Assembly: GCA_022793995.1 (NCBI GenBank)
Contig: JAAWDY010000023.1
Location: 1-33,411 of the forward strand
Origin: Coprococcus sp.
Lineage (GTDB): Bacteria; Bacillota; Clostridia; Lachnospirales; Lachnospiraceae
DNA: 33,411 nucleotides
Reading direction: 5' to 3'
Each line of letters starts with the position of its first letter. The stretch's first letter is position 1. Of this stretch, positions 15,693-23,878 are shown in pieces. A model generated the notes under the pieces. That model saw nothing but the letters and a program-made list of their open reading frames with translations. It was not told the origin of the DNA and ran no database searches. The position numbers and the translations under genes are program-made.

Positions 15693-16946
15693 ATGGATAT
15701 CAGACGTGACAAATATCTGAATGATCTGATCGGCCGTATGCATAATGGAATGGTAAAGGTTATAACGGGAGTCCGAAGATGCGGAAAATCTTACTTGCTT
15801 TTTCATATCTTCAAAAAATATCTGGCAGAGCAGGGGATTCCTGAGTCGCATATGATCGAGATTGAATTAGACCAACGAAAAAACAGGCGGTACCGTGACC
15901 CCGACGCGATATTAGATTATATTAGTTCGCTAATCGTGGATGACGGTCAATATTATATTTTATTGGATGAAGTCCAGATGTTGCAGGATTTTGAGAAAGT
16001 GCTTAATTCCCTGCTCCATATCAGGAATGTGGACATCTATGTGACAGGAAGCAATTCAAAATTTTTATCCAAGGATATTATTACAGAATTCAGGGGCAGG
16101 GGGGATGAAGTCCATATTTACCCATTGACCTTTAAGGAATTTATGGAAGCATACAATGGAGATATCTATCATGGCTGGGCAGAGTATGTCGTATACGGAG
16201 GTCTTCCTCTCACAGTTACGATGAAGACAGAGGAACAAAAAATCCATTATCTGACAAATTTGTTTCAGGAGACATATTTGAAAGATATCATCGAAAGGCA
16301 TCATATTGAAAAGACACAGGAGATGGAAGATCTGATCAACATTCTTGCGTCGACAATAGGATCTCTGACAAATCCTCCTAAGATTGAGGCAACTTTCCGG
16401 AGCGTGATACAATCTACGGTCAGCCTGAATACGATCAGACAATATATAGAATATCTGGAGGATGCCTTTATCATAAGCAAAGCAAACCGCTATAATGTAA
16501 AAGGAAGAAAATATATCGGGACACCGTTGAAGTATTATTTTGAAGATGTAGGCATCAGAAATGCGAGATTAGGGTTCAGGCAGGTCGAAGAAATACATTT
16601 GATGGAAAATATCGTGTTTAACGAACTCCGCAGCAGGGGATATTCCGTAGATGTGGGCGTTGTGGAAAAGAGAATACCGGATGCGGAAGGTAAGGCGGGG
16701 AAGAAGCAGTTGGAGATAGATTTTATCGCGAATCTTGGCAGTAGACGTTATTATATACAATCTGCTTTCAGTATGGCTACAAAGGAAAAGCGGATTCAGG
16801 AGATAACGCCGCTTGTCAGCGTGAAGGATTCTTTTAAGAAAATCATAGTTGTGAAGGATATTATTCATGTAACGCGGGACGAAGAAGGAGTCGTCACAAT
16901 GAGTATTTATGATTTCCTTCTGAAAGAAAACAGCCTCGAATTATAA
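15693..16946 (+). CDS. AAA_14/DUF4143 family ATPase
   Basis: 417 residues, a paralogue of the protein at 164. Walker A is GVRRCGKS (residues 26-33) and Walker B is YILLDEVQML, here with the normal glutamate. IYVTGSNSKFLSKDI (sensor 1 region) and VYGGLPLTV follow. The DUF4143 C-terminus contains LMENIVFNELRSRGYSVDVG and LEIDFIANLGSRRYYIQ, a PD-(D/E)XK-like nuclease fold pattern. GAGGGCGG lies before the ATG. It is a single gene with its own strong promoter. The cellular function is unproven; defence or mobile-element roles are often suggested. Confidence 0.88.
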   Translation: MDIRRDKYLNDLIGRMHNGMVKVITGVRRCGKSYLLFHIFKKYLAEQGIPESHMIEIELDQRKNRRYRDPDAILDYISSLIVDDGQYYILLDEVQMLQDFEKVLNSLLHIRNVDIYVTGSNSKFLSKDIITEFRGRGDEVHIYPLTFKEFMEAYNGDIYHGWAEYVVYGGLPLTVTMKTEEQKIHYLTNLFQETYLKDIIERHHIEKTQEMEDLINILASTIGSLTNPPKIEATFRSVIQSTVSLNTIRQYIEYLEDAFIISKANRYNVKGRKYIGTPLKYYFEDVGIRNARLGFRQVEEIHLMENIVFNELRSRGYSVDVGVVEKRIPDAEGKAGKKQLEIDFIANLGSRRYYIQSAFSMATKEKRIQEITPLVSVKDSFKKIIVVKDIIHVTRDEEGVVTMSIYDFLLKENSLEL

Positions 16947-17022
16947 CATTCAGCTTAGGATTCAACAAGCCCGCCAAAGATGCATATAATATTAGGGAAA
17001 AGATTTTATGTGAGGAAGTAAG

Positions 17023-17805
17023 ATGCCTTATTCAATCATGCTGGATGCCGGGCATGGCGGGACGGATCCAGGAGCCGTATCAGGCGGGCGGCAGGAAAAG
17101 GACGATACTTTAAGGTTAACACTCGCCATAGGAGAAATTTTACAAAACAGCGGACTAGATGTAGAATATACAAGGACGACGGACGTCTACGAGACGCCGT
17201 ACCAGAAAGCCATGGAGGCAAACGAGGCAGGCGTGGATTATTTTGTATCGATCCATCGGAACTCCAGCCCCATGGAGAATCAGTATATGGGAGTAGAGAG
17301 CCTGGTCTATGATCTGTCCGGTATTAAGTACGAGATGGCGCAGAATATTAACGCGCAGTTGGAGACGGTCGGGTTCGTGAATCTTGGGGTAAAAGCAAGA
17401 CCGAATCTTGTGGTATTAAGAAGGACACGGATGCCTGCGGTCCTAGTAGAGGTCGGGTTCATCAATTCGGAGACGGATAACCGTTTATTCGACCAGAACT
17501 TTGACGCGATCGCCAGGGCGATCGCCGATGGAATCCTGGAAACACTGAACGTAGAGAGCGCTGAACAAAGGCCGCAGCAATACGGATATCGGGTACAGGT
17601 CGGCGCATACCGAAACAGCGTGTATGCAGAACGTATGCTGAGAGAACTTACGGAGCAGGATTTTCCGGCATACATTGACGACAGCGGGCAGTATGACCGG
17701 GTTCAGGTCGGTAATTACCGTACATTAGACGAAGCGGTGCAGATGGAGCAGAGGCTCAAACGCGCCGGATATCCGACGGTCATAGTAAGCGTGTCCGCAA
17801 ATTAG
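17023..17805 (+). CDS. N-acetylmuramoyl-L-alanine amidase with SPOR domain
   Basis: 260 residues. Amidase_3 domain (about 1-180): zinc His in MLDAGHGGTDPGA, second His in VSIHRNSS, and catalytic Glu in AVLVEVGFINSETDN. The C-terminal SPOR domain (about 187-258) shows YRVQVGAYRN and the repeat DRVQVGNYRTLDEA, and would bind denuded glycan. There is no signal peptide or membrane segment, as in the mother-cell amidase CwlC of Bacillus, so release at sporulation lysis is plausible; non-classical export is the alternative. GAGGAAG lies before the ATG at 17023. Confidence 0.9.
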   Translation: MPYSIMLDAGHGGTDPGAVSGGRQEKDDTLRLTLAIGEILQNSGLDVEYTRTTDVYETPYQKAMEANEAGVDYFVSIHRNSSPMENQYMGVESLVYDLSGIKYEMAQNINAQLETVGFVNLGVKARPNLVVLRRTRMPAVLVEVGFINSETDNRLFDQNFDAIARAIADGILETLNVESAEQRPQQYGYRVQVGAYRNSVYAERMLRELTEQDFPAYIDDSGQYDRVQVGNYRTLDEAVQMEQRLKRAGYPTVIVSVSAN

Positions 17806-17921
17806 ATGCGGCAGGCAAAAAGCTTTCGGAGAGGGCGGCGGGGCAGCCGTCATTCTCTCCGGGGCACGGCGGGAAACGACGGGACACAGTGGAGCGTGGA
17901 ACGAAGGGAGGAAAACAGGAA

Positions 17922-18638
17922 ATGGCAGATCAGGTTCAATTTCGCGAAAAGCTTGCGGGAATCCTTAAGCTTTGTAAGGAAAAAAGGAATAAAATTGATA
18001 AAGGCGAGGTCGAAGAATTTTTCCGTGGGGAACAGCTGTCGGACGGACAAATGGAGCTGGTGTTCGACTATCTGCTGTCCCAGAAGATCGTTGTACTTGG
18101 TTATGTAAAATCAGGCGGGAACGTGACGGCGGGAAGTCATGCCGGGGAAGCGAAGCAGGGGGCAGGCCTTAGCAGGGAAGAGGAACAATATTTGAAGGCG
18201 TATGAGGCGGATCTTAAGCATATGCCGAAGGACGAGCCATTATCAGCCTTGCTTTTGCAGGTTGTGGAGACGGCAAAGAAGATGGAGCGTCGGGAGGTAT
18301 TTTTGGGCGACCTTATCCAGGAGGGGAATATGGGGATGATGCTGGCGAAGGAGGCGGGTGAAAAAGACGATGCCAGGCTCCTGCAGGCGGCGACAGAATA
18401 TATGCAGTCGTTCCTGGAATCGCAGACAGAGATGAAGCGTCAGGACAAGAAGATCGCGGATAAAGTGAACAGCCTGGATGAGAGTATCAAAAAACTGACG
18501 GAAGAGATGGGGCGCAAGGTCAGTGTGGACGAGCTGGTGGAATTTCTCGCACTACGGAGGAGGAAATTCTGGATGTGCTCCGGCTGGCGGGAGAAGAATA
18601 AAGCGCGGGTGATGGAAAATAAGTATATTATGCTGTAA
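17922..18638 (+). CDS. sigma-70-like domain protein with C-terminal frameshift
   Basis: ATG at 17922 follows GGGAGGAAAACAGGAA. Residues about 6-60 resemble sigma-70 region 1.1 (FREKLAGILKLCKEKRNKID, then LSDGQMELVFDYL). GDLIQEGNMGMMLAKE resembles the region 2 helix GDLIQEGNIGLM. No region 4 promoter-binding domain is present, so it may be a sigma mimic or anti-sigma-like factor rather than a working sigma. Near 18549 the frame shifts: the other frame gives TTEEEILDVLRLAGEE with a stop at 18599-18601, which suits a natural end; one G lost (CTCGGC to CTCGC) explains it. As read, the last 30 residues (ALRRRKFWMC onward) are out of frame. It is either a recent mutation or a sequencing error. Confidence 0.7.
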   Translation: MADQVQFREKLAGILKLCKEKRNKIDKGEVEEFFRGEQLSDGQMELVFDYLLSQKIVVLGYVKSGGNVTAGSHAGEAKQGAGLSREEEQYLKAYEADLKHMPKDEPLSALLLQVVETAKKMERREVFLGDLIQEGNMGMMLAKEAGEKDDARLLQAATEYMQSFLESQTEMKRQDKKIADKVNSLDESIKKLTEEMGRKVSVDELVEFLALRRRKFWMCSGWREKNKARVMENKYIML

Positions 18639-18672
18639 AGTATGCTCTTGGGTATAAAAGGAGGAGTGCGAA

Positions 18673-19011
18673 GTGAAGGTAGAAATACCGGAGAGAACGG
18701 CGCCGCTGCGTTTATATTATCGATTTAGGGACGAGCTTTGCTCAGTGATTGACGTAGATGATAAGAGCCGGAGCGTGCAGGTGAAAAACTATACTGAAAA
18801 TCTGCTGAAACGAGCGTTTGGCATAGTAGAAGAGCCGACATACGAGCAATATAAGGAATTTCTGGAGTCCAGATGTTTTCCGAGAAGCCGTGATAAGATG
18901 AAGCTGATGCTCAGAGAACTGGAACTTCCATTTTATGACCCGTTTATGATTATAGAGAAGACGAACGGACGTATGGCGGAAGACGATTTTTGGCTTCAGA
19001 TTGAGAGGTAG
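18673..19011 (+). CDS. small protein paired with HipA-like kinase
   Basis: 112 residues. GTG at 18673 is chosen because AAGGAGG lies just upstream. The C-terminal half has a regular pattern: FLESRCFPRSRDKMKLMLRE, then LPFYDPFMIIEKTNGRMAED and DFWLQIER. I recall similar small proteins beside HipA-like genes in Lachnospiraceae, but I know of no characterised member. There is no visible HTH, so it is not a HipB-type repressor. The kinase starts four bases after its stop, implying one transcript and probably a physical partner. An antitoxin or HipS-like role is inference only. Confidence 0.75.
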   Translation: MKVEIPERTAPLRLYYRFRDELCSVIDVDDKSRSVQVKNYTENLLKRAFGIVEEPTYEQYKEFLESRCFPRSRDKMKLMLRELELPFYDPFMIIEKTNGRMAEDDFWLQIER

Positions 19012-19015
19012 ATAT

Positions 19016-19834
19016 ATGGTTCGGTTATTTTCACGCGCAATACAGATGGATGACAGGCAATCCTCAAAAGGGAATCAGATCAAGTGGAGCGATGGGATTT
19101 ATTGGTACAAAACAGATTATACAGGGTACGAAGGATTCGCGGAGTATATGGTGTCCCATCTGCTCCAATATTCCATTTTAAAGCCGGAAGAATATGTGCT
19201 GTACGAGACAGAAGAAATCGAATATGGAAATCAGGTATATAAAGGCTGCAAAAGCAGGAATTTTTTGGAAAAAGGATGGCAGCTAATTACATTGGAGCGA
19301 TTATTTCAGGCACATTTTGGCGAAAGCCTGTATAAAGCGATTTATAAGATTCAGGATACCAAAGACCGTCTTCGTTTTCTGGTCGAACAGACACGTCGGA
19401 TGACGGGACTTGATGATTTTGGAAAATATATGTGTAAAATGCTGACAATAGACGCGTTATTCCTGAATGAAGACAGGCACACCCATAATATTGCAGTTTT
19501 GTGGGACGGGGAAAACAGGTTTGATTACTGCCCTGTCTTTGACCAGGGAGCAGGTCTGCTCTCTGACATAACAATGGACTATCCATTGGGGCGGGACGTG
19601 CTGGAACTTATGGCAAAGGCAGAAGCAAAAACATTTTGTTTCTCTTTTGAGGAGCAGCTTGACGTTGCCGAAGAACTATACGGCGGACAGATTCATTTCC
19701 ACTTTGGGGAGAAAGAAATAAGAGAGCTGTCTGAGGCGGAGAAAATTTATTCTGGCGAGGTGAAAAAGAGAGTCGGCGCGATTCTTTTGCAGCAGCGGAG
19801 AAAATATCGGTATTTATTCCTGCCAAATAGTTAG
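19016..19834 (+). CDS. HipA-like Ser/Thr kinase (lacks N-terminal domain)
   Basis: 272 residues from ATG 19016 (GAGAGGT upstream). The kinase core is present: YKTDYTGYEGFAEYMVSHLL (nucleotide-lobe helix), catalytic loop LFLNEDRHTHNIAVL with Asp153 and the following Asn, and metal-binding Asp176 in CPVFDQGAGLL. HipA proteins usually have about 430 residues with an N-terminal subdomain. This one holds only the kinase part, like HipT of the tripartite HipBST. HipA and HipT phosphorylate aminoacyl-tRNA synthetases and cause growth arrest; the target here is unknown. No HipB-type HTH gene is adjacent. It is followed by a strong bidirectional terminator. Confidence 0.82.
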   Translation: MVRLFSRAIQMDDRQSSKGNQIKWSDGIYWYKTDYTGYEGFAEYMVSHLLQYSILKPEEYVLYETEEIEYGNQVYKGCKSRNFLEKGWQLITLERLFQAHFGESLYKAIYKIQDTKDRLRFLVEQTRRMTGLDDFGKYMCKMLTIDALFLNEDRHTHNIAVLWDGENRFDYCPVFDQGAGLLSDITMDYPLGRDVLELMAKAEAKTFCFSFEEQLDVAEELYGGQIHFHFGEKEIRELSEAEKIYSGEVKKRVGAILLQQRRKYRYLFLPNS

Positions 19835-19890
19835 AGCAAGAAAATGAGAGTAATCAGTGGAATGATATAAATCGTCAGATCCATTATAAA

Positions 19891-19928
19891 AATATAGGGA
19901 AGGAACCGCGAGGTTCCTTCCCTATATT
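19891..19928. terminator. bidirectional terminator, 17-bp perfect stem
   Basis: AATATAGGGAAGGAACC, loop GCGA, and its exact complement lie between the convergent HipA-like kinase and chemoreceptor genes. T-rich sequence occurs on both sides. Confidence 0.85.
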
Positions 19929-19958
19929 ACATCTTATTGCAAACGCTGTCTTGAGTGA

Positions 19959-21974
19959 TTAATCTTTCAGACGGAATCTTGCAACCATCTCCCTCAGCAT
20001 GGAAGCCTGGCCGGACAGCTCTTCGCTTGCCGCGGCGCTCGCCTCCGCGGTCGACACATTGCTCTGGACGACACTGGAGATCTCGTCGACACCCCGGGAA
20101 ATCTCTCCGGCGGCGTCCGCCTGCTGATTGGTGTAATCCGCAATGCCACTGATCAGGCTGCTCATCTTATCCGCCTGTTCCACGACCGCCAGCATAGATT
20201 TAGCGGTATCCTGAGCGGCGAGTACGCCCACGTCCATCGATTCCACAGTCTGGCTTAAGAGCACCGTAGTCTTCTGCGCGGCTTCAGAAGATCTTCCGGC
20301 AAGGCTGCGGACCTCATCCGCTACAACGGCAAAGCCTTTTCCGGCCGTACCTGCCCTTGCGGCCTCCACGGCGGCGTTCAGGGCCAGAATATTGGTCTGG
20401 AAAGCGATATCCTCAATCGTCTTGACAATTTTATGTATTTCAGCAGAATTGGCGCTGATCTTCTGGATGACCTCGGTTAGGTTCTGCATCTTTTCATTAC
20501 TCTCCAGCAAACCACCTTTGACGCTGCTGGAAATACGGTTCGCTTCCTGCGCGCCCTGTGCGATCTTACGCACGCTTTCGGAGACGGAGTCGATATGTCC
20601 GGCCAGCGATTCGACTGCGGATGCCTGCTGGGTAGAACCCTGAGATAACGTCATGGCGCCGCTGGAGACTTGCTCCGCCCCGGCAGCTACATCCTTGGAA
20701 GCAGTCTGGAGCTGTCCCATGGTACCGTTAAGGGAGCGGGAGATTTCCTCCAGAGAAGTCTTGATTTTCCGGAATTCACCGGAGTAATCCTGAGCCAGAG
20801 TGAAGGTTAAGTTCCCCTCGGCAATCTCGTACAGTGTCCTTGAAATCTCGTCGATGTATGTTACATACTCCCGAAGCCGGTCTGTGACACGATTAAAATC
20901 ATCTGCCAGTATACCCAATTCATCCTTGGAACGGTAATCGATCGTCTGATTCAATTCGCCTTCAGCGATCAAAGTGGCAACACGGCTTAGCTCAGCAACC
21001 GGTCGGCCGATAATGCGCCGTACCTGGATAATAACCAAAAGCGTCATCAGGATTACGGCAAGAACCGCAACTACAATCATAGCGGTCGCCAACTGGTAAA
21101 GATCCTGCAGGACTTCCGCGCGGGACACATAAGCGACCGCGGTCCAATCACTTCCTGGAACATTTGCGATCTGGATGTAGGTGTTATCATTGATGGACAA
21201 GCCGGTTTTCCCGTTCTTGATCTGCTCGGCGGCATAGGCATACATGTCAGTTCCGACCTCATCTAGTTTCTTGCCGGTGATCTCACTATCTTTGTGCCCG
21301 ATGATCGTATCTGTCCTGGTATCTACCAAAAAGATACCGCCACTTTCCTCAAGCTGGACTTCGCTTACGATCTTGGAAATAGAATCCAGATATACGTCCG
21401 CGGCAGCGACACCTCGCACTTCTCCGTCAGAAGTCTTCAAAGCTCCGGAGGCACCTACAACGTAAGACTGGCTGTCTTCGTCAAAATACACATCCCCCAG
21501 GATAAAATCTTCCGACTGAACACCGTCCTGATACCAGGATTTGGTAAGAGCATTAAAGTCCGGTCCTGGTACAAAAGAAGCATGATATAGCGAACCATCC
21601 GTCAAGGCAACATAGAGTCCCGCCGGATAGGAACAGTCAGGATTCACCGTATGTTTGATGTACTCTTTCATAGTAGGGATATCCATATCCTCATACTGGA
21701 TGGTGTCCCGTTCCATTTCCAGCATCGTCAAAGTTTTGTTCATCCAGGCGGTAGTCTCCTGAATCGTCTGTCCGGTTGTGGCCTGGATCAGATTCTCGCT
21801 TTTTTCCAACAGGGAGCGGGACATCTGGACATATACCACTGCCAGGAGGATCGCTAGCGCAATAATGACGCTTCCTATGGTTGCGGTCACGAGCTTTCCT
21901 GTAATACCCCAGGTCTTGCGGTGGGTTCTGCCTGATGAGGCTTTTTTGTTGGTTTTCTTTTTGCCTGATTTCAT
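19959..21974 (-). CDS. methyl-accepting chemotaxis protein
   Basis: 671 residues from ATG 21974, which has GGGAGAA nine bases upstream; an earlier start at 22007 lies in repeat DNA without a site. Order: membrane helix about 22-45, an extracytoplasmic dCache-like sensor of about 230 residues ([25 protein letters not shown]), second helix near 295, HAMP, then the signalling domain with the conserved tip [20 protein letters not shown] and [20 protein letters not shown]. There is no NWETF-type CheR tether at the C-terminus. It senses an unknown small molecule, probably an amino acid or organic acid as is usual for dCache. No flagellar or che genes are in the window. Confidence 0.93.
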   Translation of the reverse strand: MKSGKKKTNKKASSGRTHRKTWGITGKLVTATIGSVIIALAILLAVVYVQMSRSLLEKSENLIQATTGQTIQETTAWMNKTLTMLEMERDTIQYEDMDIPTMKEYIKHTVNPDCSYPAGLYVALTDGSLYHASFVPGPDFNALTKSWYQDGVQSEDFILGDVYFDEDSQSYVVGASGALKTSDGEVRGVAAADVYLDSISKIVSEVQLEESGGIFLVDTRTDTIIGHKDSEITGKKLDEVGTDMYAYAAEQIKNGKTGLSINDNTYIQIANVPGSDWTAVAYVSRAEVLQDLYQLATAMIVVAVLAVILMTLLVIIQVRRIIGRPVAELSRVATLIAEGELNQTIDYRSKDELGILADDFNRVTDRLREYVTYIDEISRTLYEIAEGNLTFTLAQDYSGEFRKIKTSLEEISRSLNGTMGQLQTASKDVAAGAEQVSSGAMTLSQGSTQQASAVESLAGHIDSVSESVRKIAQGAQEANRISSSVKGGLLESNEKMQNLTEVIQKISANSAEIHKIVKTIEDIAFQTNILALNAAVEAARAGTAGKGFAVVADEVRSLAGRSSEAAQKTTVLLSQTVESMDVGVLAAQDTAKSMLAVVEQADKMSSLISGIADYTNQQADAAGEISRGVDEISSVVQSNVSTAEASAAASEELSGQASMLREMVARFRLKD

Positions 21975-22004
21975 ATTTGTTCTCCCTTGTAAATATTTTC
22001 CAGC

Positions 22005-22091
22005 CATACGGGTGGAATATTTTCATCTGTGCGGTTGAAAATATTACACAGCAGACTGCGGCAAATCACTGTTTCAATCGCACAGGTGGAA
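22005..22091. repeat. palindromic intergenic repeat, copy B
   Basis: TTTCATCTGTGCGGTTGAAA (22021-22040) is inverted as TTTCAATCGCACAGGTGGAA (22072-22091). A further half-arm, CATACGGGTGGAATA, lies at 22005-22019. It has the same arms as copies A and C. It sits directly upstream of the chemoreceptor gene. Confidence 0.65.
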
Positions 22092-22111
22092 TGCTTTTCC
22101 GTTTTTTCACA

Positions 22112-22140
22112 AAGAAAGCCAGACTACTAGCTGGCTTCTC
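22112..22140 (-). terminator. terminator of the CBS-domain protein gene
   Basis: A minus-strand stem of AGAAGCCAG with CTGGCTTTCT starts inside the last codons of the gene and is followed by TTTGTG. The repeat copy B and the chemoreceptor start lie beyond it. Confidence 0.5.
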
Positions 22141-23395
22141 TTGATGTTTTTGGTAAATAAATATGAACACGTTCCACACGATTCTTGTCCAACTTATCCA
22201 CTACCATACGGATCCCCTCCTCAGTAGTGATCTCGTCTCCCTCCTCGGGCAGACGATCGAGCGCCTCGATGATAAAACCACCTACGGAATCATAATCCTC
22301 CGATTCAAGGCGAAGTTTAAGGCGGTCGTTTAAGTCGTCCAGATTCGTGGAACCTTCAACAATAAATTCTCCTTCATTAACAGAGATAATACTTTCCTCG
22401 TTTTCGTCATATTCGTCATGGATCTCTCCGACGATCTCTTCCAGAATATCTTCCAGAGTGATAAGACCGGAAGCATCGCCATACTCATCCAGCACGATAG
22501 CTATATTAAAAGAAGCCTGGCGCATTTCTACTAAAAGCTCAGAAATGTTTTTAAATTCATAAGTGAAATAGGCTTCGCGCATAATATCGCGTATGTGGAA
22601 TTCCTTTTTATTATTATCAAAAAGCAGCAAATCCTTCATGTTGATCGTACCGATCACATTGTCCTTAGAATCTTCGTAGACCGGGAGGCGGGTAAATTTG
22701 TCCTCGCGGAATAAAGCGATCAACTCTTCGTAAGAACTATCAACGTCAGCAAACGTAACGTTCACGCGGGGAACCATGATATCCTTGGCCTTGGCGTCGC
22801 CCAGGTCAAACACGTTATAAATCATTTCCTTTTCTTCTGATTCGATGACCCCGTCTTCATGGCTGACGTCCACGATTGTACGCAGCTCATTCTCCGTCAT
22901 CATATCAGTCCGGGCATTCGGATCGACCCGCAGTAAAAAAAGAACTCCCATCGACAGGCTGTTAATAATAAAAATCAATGGCGTCATCAGCTTCATAAAT
23001 AGAAGAATCACAGGGGCGTATAATAGAGCCATTTTCTCCGCATGTAATGTTGCAAGCGTCTTCGGGGTGATCTCTCCGAATAGCAGAATTAATACAGTCA
23101 AAATCCCGCTGGCAAGTGCAACCGCCGAACCGCCAAGGCTGTATGCAAGCGAGGTGGTAAGAGAAGCAGCGGAGAGGTTAACAATATTGTTGCCGATCAG
23201 GATTGCGCTCAGCATCTTCCCTGAGTCTTCTGTAACCTTCAAAACTGTCAAAGCACGGCGGCTGCCCTCTTCGGCAAGCGTACGGAGCCGGATCTTATTG
23301 ACAGTAGTAAGAGATGTCTCGGCAGAAGAAAAAAAGCCGGACAGCAAAAGTAAGATTAATAAAATGATTAGTTGTGCGACGTCACTCGAGTCCAC
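22127..23395 (-). CDS. CNNM/CorC-type membrane protein with CBS domains
   Basis: 422 residues, starting at GTG 23395 with AAGGAG about 12 bases upstream. The DUF21/CNNM membrane domain (about 1-175) has SGFFSSAETSLTTVNK, ILIGNNIVNLSAASL and FGEITPKTLA. Two CBS domains follow (about 205-330; MVPRVNVTFADVD, TRLPVYEDSKDNVIG, VLDEYGDASGLITLEDILEE), then a CorC_HlyC domain (about 345-415) ending in RVERVHIYLPKT. The family is linked to Mg2+ efflux or homeostasis; the old hemolysin name is misleading. It is divergent from murB. Confidence 0.9.
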   Translation of the reverse strand: MDSSDVAQLIILLILLLLSGFFSSAETSLTTVNKIRLRTLAEEGSRRALTVLKVTEDSGKMLSAILIGNNIVNLSAASLTTSLAYSLGGSAVALASGILTVLILLFGEITPKTLATLHAEKMALLYAPVILLFMKLMTPLIFIINSLSMGVLFLLRVDPNARTDMMTENELRTIVDVSHEDGVIESEEKEMIYNVFDLGDAKAKDIMVPRVNVTFADVDSSYEELIALFREDKFTRLPVYEDSKDNVIGTINMKDLLLFDNNKKEFHIRDIMREAYFTYEFKNISELLVEMRQASFNIAIVLDEYGDASGLITLEDILEEIVGEIHDEYDENEESIISVNEGEFIVEGSTNLDDLNDRLKLRLESEDYDSVGGFIIEALDRLPEEGDEITTEEGIRMVVDKLDKNRVERVHIYLPKTSREAS

Positions 23396-23435
23396 AGTAA
23401 AAGTTCACTCCTTTATAATATAGTATTTTCATTAT

Positions 23436-23464
23436 AATATAACGCATTTCCGGGTATTTTGCAA
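23436..23464 (-). promoter_or_regulatory. promoter of the CBS-domain protein gene
   Basis: Minus strand TTGCAA (23464-23459), 17 bases, TATATT (23441-23436). A second TATAAT overlaps at 23436-23431. Confidence 0.5.
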
Positions 23465-23476
23465 CAGTTTTGCAGG

Positions 23477-23505
23477 TTGAACTCGTAACCTTTTTGGTGT
23501 ATGAT
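23477..23505 (+). promoter_or_regulatory. promoter of the murB-rapZ-whiA-HPr cluster
   Basis: TTGAAC (23477-23482), 17 bases, TATGAT (23500-23505). It would give a leader of about 370 bases before murB, including the long hairpin and tandem repeat. Confidence 0.55.
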
Positions 23506-23520
23506 AATTACAGTTCCGCC

Positions 23521-23579
23521 AGCCCGGCAGACGACCGGCAAATCGTGCTCGCACGGATTTGCCGGTCGTCTGCCGGGCT
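23521..23579. repeat. 59-base near-perfect hairpin in the murB leader
   Basis: The arm from AGCCCGGCAGACGACCGGC to GTGC pairs with GCACGG to the final GGGCT; the loop is TC and one G is bulged. The stem is about 28 bp and very GC-rich. It has no T run, so it is not a normal terminator. It lies just after the predicted murB promoter. Confidence 0.75.
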
Positions 23580-23621
23580 GAGGGAGCGCCCGAACATGAG
23601 CCAAGGAAGCTGCGAAGCAGC

Positions 23622-23862
23622 GGGGAAGCGCCAAAGGCGCGCTTGGCGAATGGGTGCGAGCGGAACGGAAGCGGGGAAGCGCCAAAGGCGCGCTTGGCGA
23701 ATGGGTGCGAGCGGAACGGAAGCGGGGAAGCGCCAAAGGCGCGCTTGGCGAATGGGCGCGAGCGGAACGGAAGCGGGGAAGCGCCAAAGGCGCGCTTGGC
23801 GAATGGGTGCGAGCGGAACGGAAGCGGGGAAGCGCCGAAGACGCGCTTGGCGAAGAGGTTAG
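23622..23862. repeat. 51-bp tandem repeat, four full copies plus one partial
   Basis: Units begin GGGGAAGCGCC at 23622, 23673, 23724, 23775 and 23826. Copies 1-4 are nearly identical (a T/C change in copy 3); the fifth is shorter and diverged. Each unit has an internal GCGCC-AAA-GGCGC hairpin. 51 is a multiple of three, so all frames stay open, giving a 17-residue repeat on either strand (FAKRAFGASPLPFRSHP on the minus strand); I regard these frames as accidental. The array ends 16 bases before the murB start. Confidence 0.85.
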
Positions 23863-23878
23863 AAAGCTGAGGGAATAT

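Noticed and set aside
23622-23862. Repeat array considered as a CRISPR
   Set aside because: The units are directly adjacent with no unique spacers and there are no cas genes.
23654-23878. N-terminal extension of MurB through the tandem repeat
   Set aside because: Normal MurB begins near the ATG at 23879, which has its own ribosome site. The extension consists only of repeat-encoded residues.
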